Assembly (NCBI GenBank): GCA_946498265.1
Contig: CAMMNR010000015.1
Coordinates: forward strand, 1 to 19,074
Reading direction: 5' to 3'
Source of the DNA: an uncultured Clostridium sp.
Lineage (GTDB): Bacteria; Bacillota; Clostridia; TANB77; CAG-508
DNA length: 19,074 nt
In this document: positions 1 to 6,800 of the stretch, piece by piece
Position numbering within the stretch: position 1 is the first letter of the stretch
How the letters are laid out: each line of letters opens with the position of its first letter
Position numbers and translations under genes: made by a program
Notes under the pieces: model-generated
Seen by the model: only the letters and a program-made list of their open reading frames with translations
The model's database searches: none
What the model was told of the DNA's origin: nothing

Positions 1-6
1 TACAAA

Positions 7-49
7 AGCCTTCTAGGCTAAGAGCAAACCACCAGTTTTACTGGTGGTT
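7..49. repeat. Two adjacent hairpins at the window edge, possible insertion-sequence end
   Basis: A 5-bp stem (AGCCT at 7-11 with AGGCT at 15-19) is followed by a perfect 9-bp stem (AACCACCAG at 27-35 with CTGGTGGTT at 41-49, loop TTTTA). There is no T-run after it, so it is not an obvious terminator. It lies exactly where the sigma-like reading frame to its right loses homology. Subterminal hairpins of this kind are typical of IS200/IS605 elements, so this may be the end of one inserted in the sigma gene. No transposase is visible inside the window, so this is inference. Confidence 0.4.
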
Positions 50-184
50 ATGATTTTGCTTTATAACAAAGAACTTTCACAAGATGAAGCAAGTAAAATA
101 TTAGAGATATGTAGTAAATCAGTTAGCAGAATAAAAGTAAGAGCAATAAATAAATTAAGAAAATATATGAAGGGAGATAACTAA
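50..184 (+). pseudogene. 3' remnant of a sigma-70 region-4-like regulator of the mobile element
   Basis: The frame encodes about 44 residues, with a stop at 182-184. From about codon 4 it reads like a sigma region 4 helix-turn-helix: L-Y-N-K-E-L-S-Q-D-E-A-S-K-I-L, then S-K-S-V-S-R-I-K, A-I-N-K-L-R-K. Conjugative elements of the Tn916 type often carry a sigma-like protein of about 140 residues just before a small HTH gene, which is what follows here at 186. The N-terminal part is missing: the frame meets a stop at 14-16 and runs through the hairpin at 27-49. No ribosome site precedes the ATG at 50, so it is probably a disrupted gene rather than a real 44-residue protein. It could also be a gene running off the window with an inserted sequence in it. 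Confidence 0.55.
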
Positions 185-185
185 T

Positions 186-377
186 ATGGATAAGAATATA
201 TCAATTTATGAATTAGGAAAATTGGCTCAATCAGGAGATGAAGTTGCAATGTTAGAAATTATAAACAGAAAAAAGAAGTTTATAAAAAGACTTTCTTATG
301 GTAATGAAGATAGATACCAGTACATAATTTTAAAACTAATTGAAGCAATAAAAAATTATGATTTTAGAAAATTTTAA
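186..377 (+). CDS. Small helix-turn-helix domain protein of the Tn916 accessory type
   Basis: The product has 63 residues. The pattern I-Y-E-L-G-K-L-A-Q-S-G-D-E-V-A-M-L-E-I-I, with a later F-I-K-R-L-S and a C-terminal acidic/aromatic end N-Y-D-F-R-K-F, matches the short HTH proteins that follow the sigma-like gene in Tn916-family conjugative elements. It probably acts as a regulator of element genes. The ribosome site AGGGAG (171-176) lies inside the end of the upstream sigma remnant, and the ATG is 2 bases after that gene's stop, so the two look co-transcribed. The family assignment rests on pattern and neighbourhood; its DNA target is unknown. Confidence 0.7.
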   Translation: MDKNISIYELGKLAQSGDEVAMLEIINRKKKFIKRLSYGNEDRYQYIILKLIEAIKNYDFRKF

Positions 378-465
378 AAAAATTTAAAAATCACGGTAGA
401 ATTTTTTGAAGATAAGTAAAGTTATATAAGTGAAGGGCAAATTTTAAAGGACACACTATATTTTA

Positions 466-502
466 TCAAAAGCAGGTAGGACATGCTCTTATCTGCTTTT
501 GA
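466..502 (+). promoter_or_regulatory. Long 16-bp leader hairpin ahead of the small membrane-protein gene
   Basis: The arms TCAAAAGCAGGTAGGA (466-481) and TCTTATCTGCTTTTGA (487-502) pair over 16 bp with two G-U pairs and a 5-base loop. No T-run follows, so it is not a standard terminator. It ends 13 bases before the ribosome site (516-523) of the gene starting at 531 and could be a translational or attenuation control structure, or a protein-binding palindrome. Its role is inferred only from its position. Confidence 0.6.
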
Positions 503-530
503 GCAATTTAAAGTGAAAGGAGAGCAAAAA

Positions 531-701
531 ATGTTTTTAAGATTTGTATTACTAGGAATTTCTTTTGTAGTTATATTATTTATATTTGACATTTTAGTTC
601 CAAAAATAAAATTAAAATATCGACTACATAAAGAATTGCAAGAAAAAAAGAAAAGACAAAAAGCATTTAAAAATAAAATGAAAGAATTAGAGATCAAGTA
701 A
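531..701 (+). CDS. Small single-pass membrane protein of the mobile element, unknown function
   Basis: The product has 56 residues. One hydrophobic membrane segment lies at about residues 3-24 (V-L-L-G-I-S-F-V-V-I-L-F-I-F), followed by a strongly basic, Lys/Glu-rich cytoplasmic tail that could form a short helix or coiled coil. ATG 531 is chosen because AAAGGAGA (516-523) sits 7 bases before it; an earlier in-frame ATG at 483 lies in the loop of the hairpin and has no ribosome site. I do not recognise the family. It lies among element genes with the same orientation and may be a conjugation or regulatory accessory. Confidence 0.6.
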   Translation: MFLRFVLLGISFVVILFIFDILVPKIKLKYRLHKELQEKKKRQKAFKNKMKELEIK

Positions 702-768
702 TTTTCTCTAATAGTATTGCTATACAAAAATTCTGTGGACAAAAAATTAACCAACACAGGTGAAGAAA

Positions 769-1191
769 ATGAAAAACAAAAAAGATAAAATTATTGAATT
801 GTTTTTTATTAATCATTTATCAGTAAAAGAAATTGCGGATTCTGTCGGTACAAGTTCTGCATATATAACAAAAATAATAAAGACTGATGAAAGATATGTA
901 ATGGAAAAACAATATAGAAAAGAGAAATCAAAGGAAAAGAGAAAACAAGATAAAAATAATTTTATGAAAAATAAAAGAGAGCAAAAACGAATTGATGATA
1001 ATTATTCTTTTGTTCAAGCACAACATTATCAAGCAACAAGAGAATTATCTAAATCAAGACATATAACTAATGAAACATATCGTAAATGGAATAGTAGTGC
1101 CTATAAATATAACCCTTTAAAGAAAAGGTATGAATTTGATGAGAAACTTGGTCGTGCATCAGACATACCAAAATATATAAAAGAAAGGTAG
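769..1191 (+). CDS. Helix-turn-helix DNA-binding protein with a long basic C-terminal part
   Basis: The product has 140 residues from ATG 769. A helix-turn-helix lies at about residues 16-38 (L-S-V-K-E-I-A-D-S-V-G-T-S-S-A-Y-I-T-K-I-I), resembling the recognition region of sigma-like or resolvase-type HTH proteins. It is followed by a very basic Lys/Arg/Glu segment (about 45-75) and a conserved-looking end with several aromatic residues (W-N-S-S-A-Y-K-Y-N-P). An in-frame GTG at 760 is possible, but AGGTGA (758-763) is correctly spaced for ATG 769 and nothing precedes the GTG. The protein probably regulates element genes; the exact family is not certain. Confidence 0.7.
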   Translation: MKNKKDKIIELFFINHLSVKEIADSVGTSSAYITKIIKTDERYVMEKQYRKEKSKEKRKQDKNNFMKNKREQKRIDDNYSFVQAQHYQATRELSKSRHITNETYRKWNSSAYKYNPLKKRYEFDEKLGRASDIPKYIKER

Positions 1192-1222
1192 CAAGTTTTT
1201 TACTTGTAAAAGGTAAAAGATT

Positions 1223-1468
1223 ATGGAGCAAAAATTGTTAGAGATTTTTAAATTGGCTGATGAGTTAGATAAAAAGCAGAATGTAGTGTATGCAGATATT
1301 GAATATACTGCTGACAAAAGAAAAAAATTAGTAATATCTATTAGAAGTAAAAAGACCTTTAAGTACATAGAAAGATGTGAGGTTGAACTTGCAAATAATC
1401 CTCTGATTAAATGGGACAATATGATAGAACTTTTTAGATCATACATTGGAGGTGCTTGTAATGAATAA
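1223..1468 (+). CDS. Small hypothetical protein of the element (81 residues)
   Basis: This is a soluble, mixed-charge protein with no signal peptide, membrane segment or recognised motif. The middle part alternates in a beta-like way (Y-A-D-I-E-Y-T, then K-L-V-I-S-I-R-S-K-K-T-F-K-Y-I). The ribosome site is weak (AAAGGT near 1208). Its last 8 bases overlap the start of the next gene (ATG 1461), which suggests translational coupling and supports it being a real gene. No function can be assigned. Confidence 0.6.
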   Translation: MEQKLLEIFKLADELDKKQNVVYADIEYTADKRKKLVISIRSKKTFKYIERCEVELANNPLIKWDNMIELFRSYIGGACNE

Positions 1469-1685
1469 AAAAGAGGCTGTTGCTTATGGACAAATAGCAC
1501 TAGAATCTATGTTGCGCTCTACATACAAACGAGAAATCAATTTACAAAATTTTGCTATTGAGATGAAACAAGCATTTAAAGTATATCCAAAAGACATTGT
1601 TTTAAATATTGCAGAAAGTAAGGTATTTGCAGAAAAAAAGATAGATGCAATAAAAACTGGAAGTGATAATGATGCAAATACTTGA
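1461..1685 (+). CDS. Small hypothetical protein coupled to the preceding gene (74 residues)
   Basis: The start ATG 1461 is set by GGAGGT (1448-1453), 7 bases upstream and inside the previous gene. A longer frame from TTG 1446 has no ribosome site. The product is soluble, probably helical, with no recognised motif (E-A-V-A-Y-G-Q-I-A-L-E-S-M near the start). Its 3' end overlaps the excisionase-like gene by 17 bases, so 1223-1893 looks like one tightly coupled three-gene unit leading to the integrase. A role in excision or element regulation is suggested only by this context. Confidence 0.6.
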   Translation: MNKKEAVAYGQIALESMLRSTYKREINLQNFAIEMKQAFKVYPKDIVLNIAESKVFAEKKIDAIKTGSDNDANT

Positions 1686-1893
1686 AAAAAATAATATATT
1701 TGAATATTATAATATTTTGTTTAAAGAATATCCTGATGTTGTAAAAGTAAAAACACTAAAAGAAATGTTACCTAAAATAGGGAAAAATAAGTTATATAAA
1801 CTATTAAAAGATAAAGAAATATATTCAAAAAGAATAGGCAAAGAATATTATATTCCTAAGATAAGTGTAATTGAATATCTAATAAAAAATTGA
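1669..1893 (+). CDS. xis: Excisionase-like small DNA-binding protein
   Basis: The product has about 74 residues. The C-terminal part reads V-K-V-K-T-L-K-E-M-L-P-K-I-G-K-N-K-L-Y-K-L-L-K-D, then I-G-K-E-Y-Y-I-P-K-I-S-V-I-E-Y-L. This is the layout of the MerR-like winged helix-turn-helix found in excisionases (recognition helix, then the wing that starts with R-I-G-K/R-x-Y and ends in a D/E-Y-L helix). It lies directly upstream of the integrase, the usual place for xis. Starts at GTG 1663, ATG 1669 or ATG 1672 are possible; GGAAG at 1659-1663 fits either ATG. It would bend DNA at the attachment site and steer the integrase to excision. Confidence 0.75.
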   Translation: MMQILEKNNIFEYYNILFKEYPDVVKVKTLKEMLPKIGKNKLYKLLKDKEIYSKRIGKEYYIPKISVIEYLIKN

Positions 1894-1901
1894 CTTCAAC
1901 A

Positions 1902-1931
1902 TTGTTAGGTAAGTTGGGTTTATGTTATAAT
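1902..1931 (+). promoter_or_regulatory. Probable integrase promoter
   Basis: TTGTTA (1902-1907) and TATAAT (1926-1931) are separated by 18 bp, in the 90-bp gap between xis and the integrase start at 1984. A perfect -10 and a fair -35 suggest that the integrase can be transcribed independently of the genes before it. Confidence 0.6.
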
Positions 1932-1983
1932 CATAAGATAGTGATTAGATAAATTCAACTTGCTTTTTGATGAAAGGAGAAAC

Positions 1984-3402
1984 ATGTTAAAGGAAGCAAG
2001 AAATCAAAAACTAATAACAAGGATAAATAAACTTTTACAAAAGTATGAAATTTCAGAAGATATCACTTATAGTTTGCAAGAAAAGGACAATATCTATCAG
2101 TGTGTAATAAAATATCAAAGAGATGGAAGATGGGATAGTTTATGGGCATCAACAGGATTGAAAAAAGAAAGAGGAAATATTAGACAAGCGAAAAAAGAAG
2201 CAGAAGAAATTGCCGATATATTCAAAGAAACTATAAAAAATACTAATAATGAGAAAAAAGATATTAGTATTACAGAGTTTCAAAGTTTAGCAGAATTAAA
2301 TACTACTAATTATAATCCAAATAGAACTACAAAGGCTGATTGGGATTTCTATGAATATATGGAATACTGGTTATATAAAATTATTAAAAAATCTGTTGAA
2401 CAAGATACTTTTAATGGATATGAAAGAAATGTTACAAAAAGAATGAAAGACTATTTCACACAAAAAAAGAATAGAAGAAAAGTTAAAGAATTAACAGCAG
2501 ATGATTTAGATGATTTTTATGAGTATTTAAGAGAACAAGGATTAAAAAATTCCTCAATCGAACATTATAATGATAATATAAGTGCAGCATTTAAAGTTTT
2601 ATTAAAGAAAAAAATAGTAAGATACAACCCAACAGATATGATAAATCCTATTGTTGTCGAAGTCGTTGAAGTTCCTACATATACAGAGGCAGAAATCAAT
2701 GAATTATTTGATATTTTAAAAGATGATGTTATTGAATTACCAACTCTATTCGGTGGATATTATGGACTAAGAAGGAGCGAAATTATTGGATTAAGAAAAG
2801 AAGTATTTGATTTTACAAATAATTGTTTTATTATAAATCATGTAGCAATACAAAATGATGGAAAGAAACATAAAGAAAAAGTGTATTTTAGGGATAAAAC
2901 AAAATCTAAAAAAGGTTATAGAGTTTTACCATTATTACCAATAGTTAAAGAAAAAGTGTTAAAGAAATTAGATAGAATAGAGGAAAATAAAAAAGTATTT
3001 GGTAATTCGTATAATCATAAATACGATGCCTATATATGTGTTCAAGATAATGGGGATTTAATACAACCAGGTTTTTTTACAAAAAGATTTGCTAAAATAA
3101 TAAAAAGAAATAAATTAAGAAAAATAACACCACATGGATTAAGACATAGTATTGCAACACTATTACATTTAAAAGGTGTTGACATTAGAGATTTACAAGA
3201 TTGGCTAGGACACGAAAGTGTAACATCAACTAATAGATATACAAGGAGCGACTATAAGAAACAAGTTGAAACAGGTAGTACAGTTTTAGAAATTTTTGAG
3301 AAAAAAAATAAAACTACTGAAAATAAAAAGAATACGAATGGAAAAAGATTTATAGTCAAAAAAAAGAACATTCATATTAGCACTATGAATGTTCCTAACT
3401 AA
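1984..3402 (+). CDS. int: Site-specific tyrosine recombinase (integrase)
   Basis: The product has 472 residues and cuts and rejoins DNA at the attachment sites of the element. The N-terminal 90 residues form an arm-type DNA-binding region (Y-Q-R-D-G-R-W-D near the AP2-like fold), residues about 115-230 are the SAM-like core-binding domain, and the rest is the catalytic domain. All catalytic residues are visible: R263 (G-L-R-R-S-E), K307 (T-K-S-K-K-G), H384 and R387 (H-G-L-R-H), H410 (L-G-H-E) and nucleophile Y419 (N-R-Y). ATG 1984 follows AAAGGAGA at 1973-1980; the in-frame TTG 1960 lacks a ribosome site. The gene lies next to a tRNA gene and repeated 9-mers, as is usual for Tn916/ICE-type integrases. 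It appears complete and active. Confidence 0.95.
   Translation: MLKEARNQKLITRINKLLQKYEISEDITYSLQEKDNIYQCVIKYQRDGRWDSLWASTGLKKERGNIRQAKKEAEEIADIFKETIKNTNNEKKDISITEFQSLAELNTTNYNPNRTTKADWDFYEYMEYWLYKIIKKSVEQDTFNGYERNVTKRMKDYFTQKKNRRKVKELTADDLDDFYEYLREQGLKNSSIEHYNDNISAAFKVLLKKKIVRYNPTDMINPIVVEVVEVPTYTEAEINELFDILKDDVIELPTLFGGYYGLRRSEIIGLRKEVFDFTNNCFIINHVAIQNDGKKHKEKVYFRDKTKSKKGYRVLPLLPIVKEKVLKKLDRIEENKKVFGNSYNHKYDAYICVQDNGDLIQPGFFTKRFAKIIKRNKLRKITPHGLRHSIATLLHLKGVDIRDLQDWLGHESVTSTNRYTRSDYKKQVETGSTVLEIFEKKNKTTENKKNTNGKRFIVKKKNIHISTMNVPN
3358..3394 (-). terminator. Intrinsic terminator for leftward tRNA transcription, inside the integrase 3' end
   Basis: A perfect 11-bp stem (GAACATTCATA at 3366-3376 with TATGAATGTTC at 3384-3394) has a 7-base loop. 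Read on the minus strand it is followed by eight T (A-run 3358-3365 on the plus strand), a complete rho-independent signal. On the plus strand no T-run follows. It would therefore stop transcripts from the minus-strand tRNA-Arg. It is embedded in the last codons of the integrase. Confidence 0.75.
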
Positions 3403-3421
3403 AACAAATATCTTAAAAATC

Positions 3422-3458
3422 TTGTTAGAGTTTTTCTAAAATTTGTTAGAGTTTTTTT
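3422..3458 (+). repeat. Two direct copies of TTGTTAGAG + T-run, integrase side of the tRNA
   Basis: TTGTTAGAGTTTTT (3422-3435) and TTGTTAGAGTTTTTTT (3443-3458) are spaced 21 bp apart, about two helical turns, between the integrase stop and the tRNA. Repeated 9-mers near the attachment core are typical arm-type binding sites for the N-terminal domain of tyrosine integrases. Two more copies lie on the other side of the tRNA. Confidence 0.65.
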
Positions 3459-3463
3459 AAAAA

Positions 3464-3540
3464 TGGTGAGCCAGGAGGGATTCGAACCCCCGACCCTTGG
3501 CTTAGAAGGCCAATGCTCTATCCAACTGAGCTACTGACCC
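3464..3540 (-). tRNA. tRNA-Arg (anticodon UCU), intact
   Basis: The gene is 77 nt including an encoded CCA. The acceptor stem GGGTCAG/CTGGCTC pairs with two G-U. The D arm is GCTC/GAGC, and the anticodon stem TTGGC/GCCAA holds the loop CTTCTAA (anticodon TCT). The T stem GGGGG/CCCTC carries TTCGAAT; the discriminator is A. It reads AGA and AGG, by far the main arginine codons in this window. It has no convincing promoter of its own directly upstream; a strong promoter lies 160-190 bp further right, ahead of a second half-tRNA. It ends in the terminator at 3358-3394. It lies between two pairs of integrase-type repeats and is probably carried by the element or formed at its attachment junction. 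Confidence 0.95.
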
Positions 3541-3561
3541 ATTTAAAAACTCAAGGGATAT

Positions 3562-3582
3562 TTGTTAGAGATTTTGTTAGAG
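3562..3582 (+). repeat. Two direct copies of TTGTTAGAG on the far side of the tRNA
   Basis: TTGTTAGAG occurs at 3562-3570 and 3574-3582, 12 bp apart, the second followed by six T. Orientation and sequence match the copies at 3422-3458. With those, four copies lie within about 165 bp around the tRNA, suggesting that the DNA on both sides of the tRNA belongs to the element's attachment region. Confidence 0.65.
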
Positions 3583-3623
3583 TTTTTTGAACTAACTCTC
3601 AAAATCCAGTTATATCAATGTAC

Positions 3624-3653
3624 TTGTGAATGTAGTCACAATCTTAGAAGGCC
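3624..3653. other. Probable attachment-site core (attR) at the element/host border
   Basis: CTTAGAAGGCC at 3643-3653 repeats the anticodon-loop sequence of the intact tRNA (3501-3511). Identity to tRNA continues only to the right of it; to the left the sequence is unrelated. A 6-bp palindrome (TTGTGA at 3624-3629 with TCACAA at 3636-3641) abuts the core. This is the pattern expected when an element inserts in the anticodon loop of a tRNA gene. The precise crossover cannot be fixed without the other end of the element or an empty site. Confidence 0.5.
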
Positions 3654-3682
3654 TGTGCTCTATCCACCTGAGCTACTGACCC
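3643..3682 (-). pseudogene. 5' half of a second, different tRNA-Arg gene, broken in the anticodon loop
   Basis: On the minus strand it starts with the same GGGTCAGTAGCTCAG as the intact gene, continues with GGATAGAGC and ends CTTCTAAG. Then homology stops: no 3' anticodon strand, T arm or acceptor 3' strand follows. It is not a simple copy of the intact gene: the D loop has G instead of T, and its anticodon stem strand is CAGGC instead of TTGGC, so its lost 3' partner should begin GCCTG. It has a near-consensus promoter. It looks like a functional host tRNA-Arg(UCU) gene split by element insertion. Confidence 0.7.
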
Positions 3683-3703
3683 ATAACTCAAATAACAATA
3701 AAT

Positions 3704-3732
3704 ATAATAGCACAAAATATATGATATGTCAA
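3704..3732 (-). promoter_or_regulatory. Strong tRNA promoter on the minus strand
   Basis: Read on the minus strand: TTGACA (3732-3727), 17-bp spacer, TATTAT (3709-3704). The start point would be about 15 bases before the first base of the half-tRNA at 3682. With nothing like a terminator in between, it can also transcribe the intact tRNA-Arg at 3540-3464. Confidence 0.75.
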
Positions 3733-3749
3733 TAAAAAATAAAAAAATT

Positions 3750-3840
3750 TTTGAAATCGCTTCGCTCTAACAGTTGCAGACAAATTAACGGAAAGCCAAC
3801 AAGGAAAGATAAAATAAGTACAAATATTAAGGCTTTCCGA
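3750..3840. repeat. Isolated inverted repeat between the tRNA region and the dockerin gene
   Basis: CGGAAAGCC (3789-3797) and GGCTTTCCG (3831-3839) form a perfect 9-bp stem with a 33-base loop. Just before it, 3757-3770 (TCGCTTCGCTC) is unusually GC-rich for the surroundings. It lies downstream of the dockerin gene on the minus strand, but lacks a T-run directly after the stem, so it is not a clean terminator. It may be a remnant of another element. Confidence 0.35.
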
Positions 3841-3879
3841 TTTGTTCATAGCAAACATAATAGAAATAACTTTACAATA

Positions 3880-6800
3880 CTATTTACTATCTGGATTCGT
3901 ATAGTTCCAGCTTCTACCAGTAGTAGTATAAATATAAAAACTACCCTTTGATTTATTTGTTAAATCATAATCCACACCATATATATATTCAAACCAATTA
4001 GAAGAAGTTAAATTCACAGGTATATTACCAGCAGTACCTACATAGCTAGATTTATAATACTGTCTAAGTCTATAATCTACACCGATTTCAACACATCTAA
4101 CTGTACTATCCTCACAATCAGCTATACCCGAAACAACAACTTTATTAGGGCGAACAACATTTAAAAACGGTATAGATGTAGAATTCCTAACATGATGATG
4201 ACCTTTTTTCAATACTTGTGCAAATATATCCTTTTCGGTAAAACGCGATAATTTATATTTTTGTTCTAACTCATCTAATGATGAGCAACCACCATAATTG
4301 TGAGTTAATAAATCATTAACTAAACTAACATATGATGTTAAAGTTTTATTATCAGAATTCTGTCCACCAGTAGAAGAATCTATTTTTAATCCATTATTAA
4401 GATTTGAATTTTTAGATAATATTTGCTTAGAAGGTATACCAAGTAAAAATTCTTCTACTAAAAACTCAGAGTCCCCCATTAATAGAAGTTTTCTAGATCC
4501 ATCCATTACTTTAATTACTATTGAACTATTGTTACCCAATGTCATTGTAGTACCAAATGCATTTCCACGAGAACTTAAAATCTGAGGTTTTTCTCTAACA
4601 CCTGATGTTGAATTTCCAGAAGCATCTGTACTAGTATATAGCCATGTTGTTGGCAAATCAGCAGGGTCATATGGGAAGAAAATATTAAATATAGTATTAT
4701 CAATCTTTAAAACATTACCAGCTTTTACTGTAATTAACTTATTTGTATTATTAGCATAACAATAGATTGCTTTAGATTTTGCAGATTGTGTTGTATCATT
4801 TCCTTCAGCACCATCTTTAATAGGAACCCCATCTTTAGTTAAGACTTCATTACCATTATAAACTTTAGCATTACAATTTAAAACTATATTATCAAATTCA
4901 TATCTTACCTTTTCGCCATTTATAGTATTATTATTATCAACAAAATATCCAGGATTTGAAGCTTGATAATGTACACCAGTCAATCCTGCAAAACCTCCTA
5001 TATGATCTATATGGGAATGTGTCAATATTGCATAATCTATATGCACGACACCATTAACAGCATTAACTAATGATGTTCCATCTTTACTGTTTTTCTCTTT
5101 CCTTAAATATTTATCAATCTCAGCTACCTTATTTACATATGAATCACCACTATCGTCGGCACCTGTATCAATCATAATTGTTTTACCATTTTTTGTTTTT
5201 ATAAAAGTACAATCAGCAGCAGCTATCCCTTCAACAACATCAATAAAATGAACTTCAAGACCATTATTTGACTTTACAGTTATATCTTTTTCTAACCAAC
5301 CTGAAATGATTTCATCACTAGTTTTATTTTTATAAATATTAACTTTTACTTTAACATTATAAGTTTTACCTTCTGTTAATCCAGAAAAAGTATAATCATT
5401 AGTAGTTCTATTACCTATTATTTTCTCATCATCTAAATAATAATCATAACTTTTTATATAAAAAGAATTATGAACACCAACAGCAACACTAATATAATCA
5501 GAAGCAGTTGATTCATTTAAAGTAAATACATAATCTTCATCTTTTTGTACTTTACTATTAGTCTTATCACTAGAATTTGTAACCATTCCTTCCTCTACAT
5601 AAATCCCAAGTGTTCCAACTTCATCTGCTACAGTTACTTCAGCTGTATAACTATTACCACTTCCACTTATCACTAAACTACTACTGTTTGCAAGAGAACC
5701 TGAAAGTTTAATTTTGTTTTTGTTTGTATTTGTAATATTATCTCCTACAATTGTTATAGGAAATTGAACTTTAGACCCAGCAGTAATTATTTTACCTTCA
5801 TAAGGTGTTTCAATTTTTACTATAGGAGCTGGAGTTTCTGGAAGCTCCACACTAGATACACTTACTTGGCAACTAGCAATTTTACCATTATCTGTTGTTG
5901 CTGTAATTATAGTTCTACCTTCAGATTTTGCAGTTACTAAACCGTCTTGACTAACTGTTGCAACTGTATCATTACTACTATCCCAAGTGATGGTAGTTTC
6001 AGCATTAGAAGGTGCTACAATAGCTTCTAATTTTTCAGAAGGATTAGTATTTATAACTAAATTTAATAAAGTTTTATTTAATTTTATAGATGTAGGTTTA
6101 ACAGGAGTATCTGGTGGATCTACAGGAGTTTGTGAATCTTCAGACCACTTTGCATATAAAGTTAAATTTGATGTAGGAACATATTTTTCACCAGATTTTC
6201 CAATGTAATTCTTAAATTCTGCATCTAAATACCATCCTTCAAAAATATATCCATTTTTTGTAGAACTTGGTAAAGTAATTTCTTTACCATTTGTATCATA
6301 AGAGGCTGTTAGTTCACCATTACCATTTCCAAATGTATATATAATTGAACTAGAAGATTCATTATTAATACTACCAGAACCAGTTAACTTCCATGCTATA
6401 AATTTTCTTGTTGAAACTTGAGAGTTAGGTGTTGTTCCACCATTTGCATTATATCTAATTATGTACTGTGATACTGGAGCAGATATTTGTACAGTAGTTC
6501 CAGCTTCTTGACTATAATGTGATTCTCCAGGATTAACTGTTAAACTATAATTTTTAATCTCACTTGAAGTCATAGTTACTGTTACCTGACAATTAGCTAC
6601 TTTGCCATTATCAGTTGTAGCTGTAATGATAGCTTTACCTTCAGATTTTGCAGTTACTAAACCATCTTGACTAACTGTTGCTACTGTATCATTGCTACTT
6701 TTCCAAGTTATTTGAGTTTCTGCATTAGAAGGAGAAATTGTCGCTTCCAATTTTTCAGTTGGATTATTATTTATAACCAAATTTAATGAATCTTTATTTA

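Noticed and set aside
422..757. Minus-strand frame of 111 codons over the leader hairpin
   Set aside because: It is antisense to the small membrane-protein gene, and no ribosome site was found for it.
3562..3600. TTGTTAGAG copies as a CRISPR or promoter array
   Set aside because: They are 9-mers with short irregular spacing, and they fit integrase arm sites better.
3751..3951. Plus-strand frame of 66 codons
   Set aside because: It overlaps the 3' end of the dockerin gene and the inverted repeat, has no ribosome site and a composition unlike a protein.
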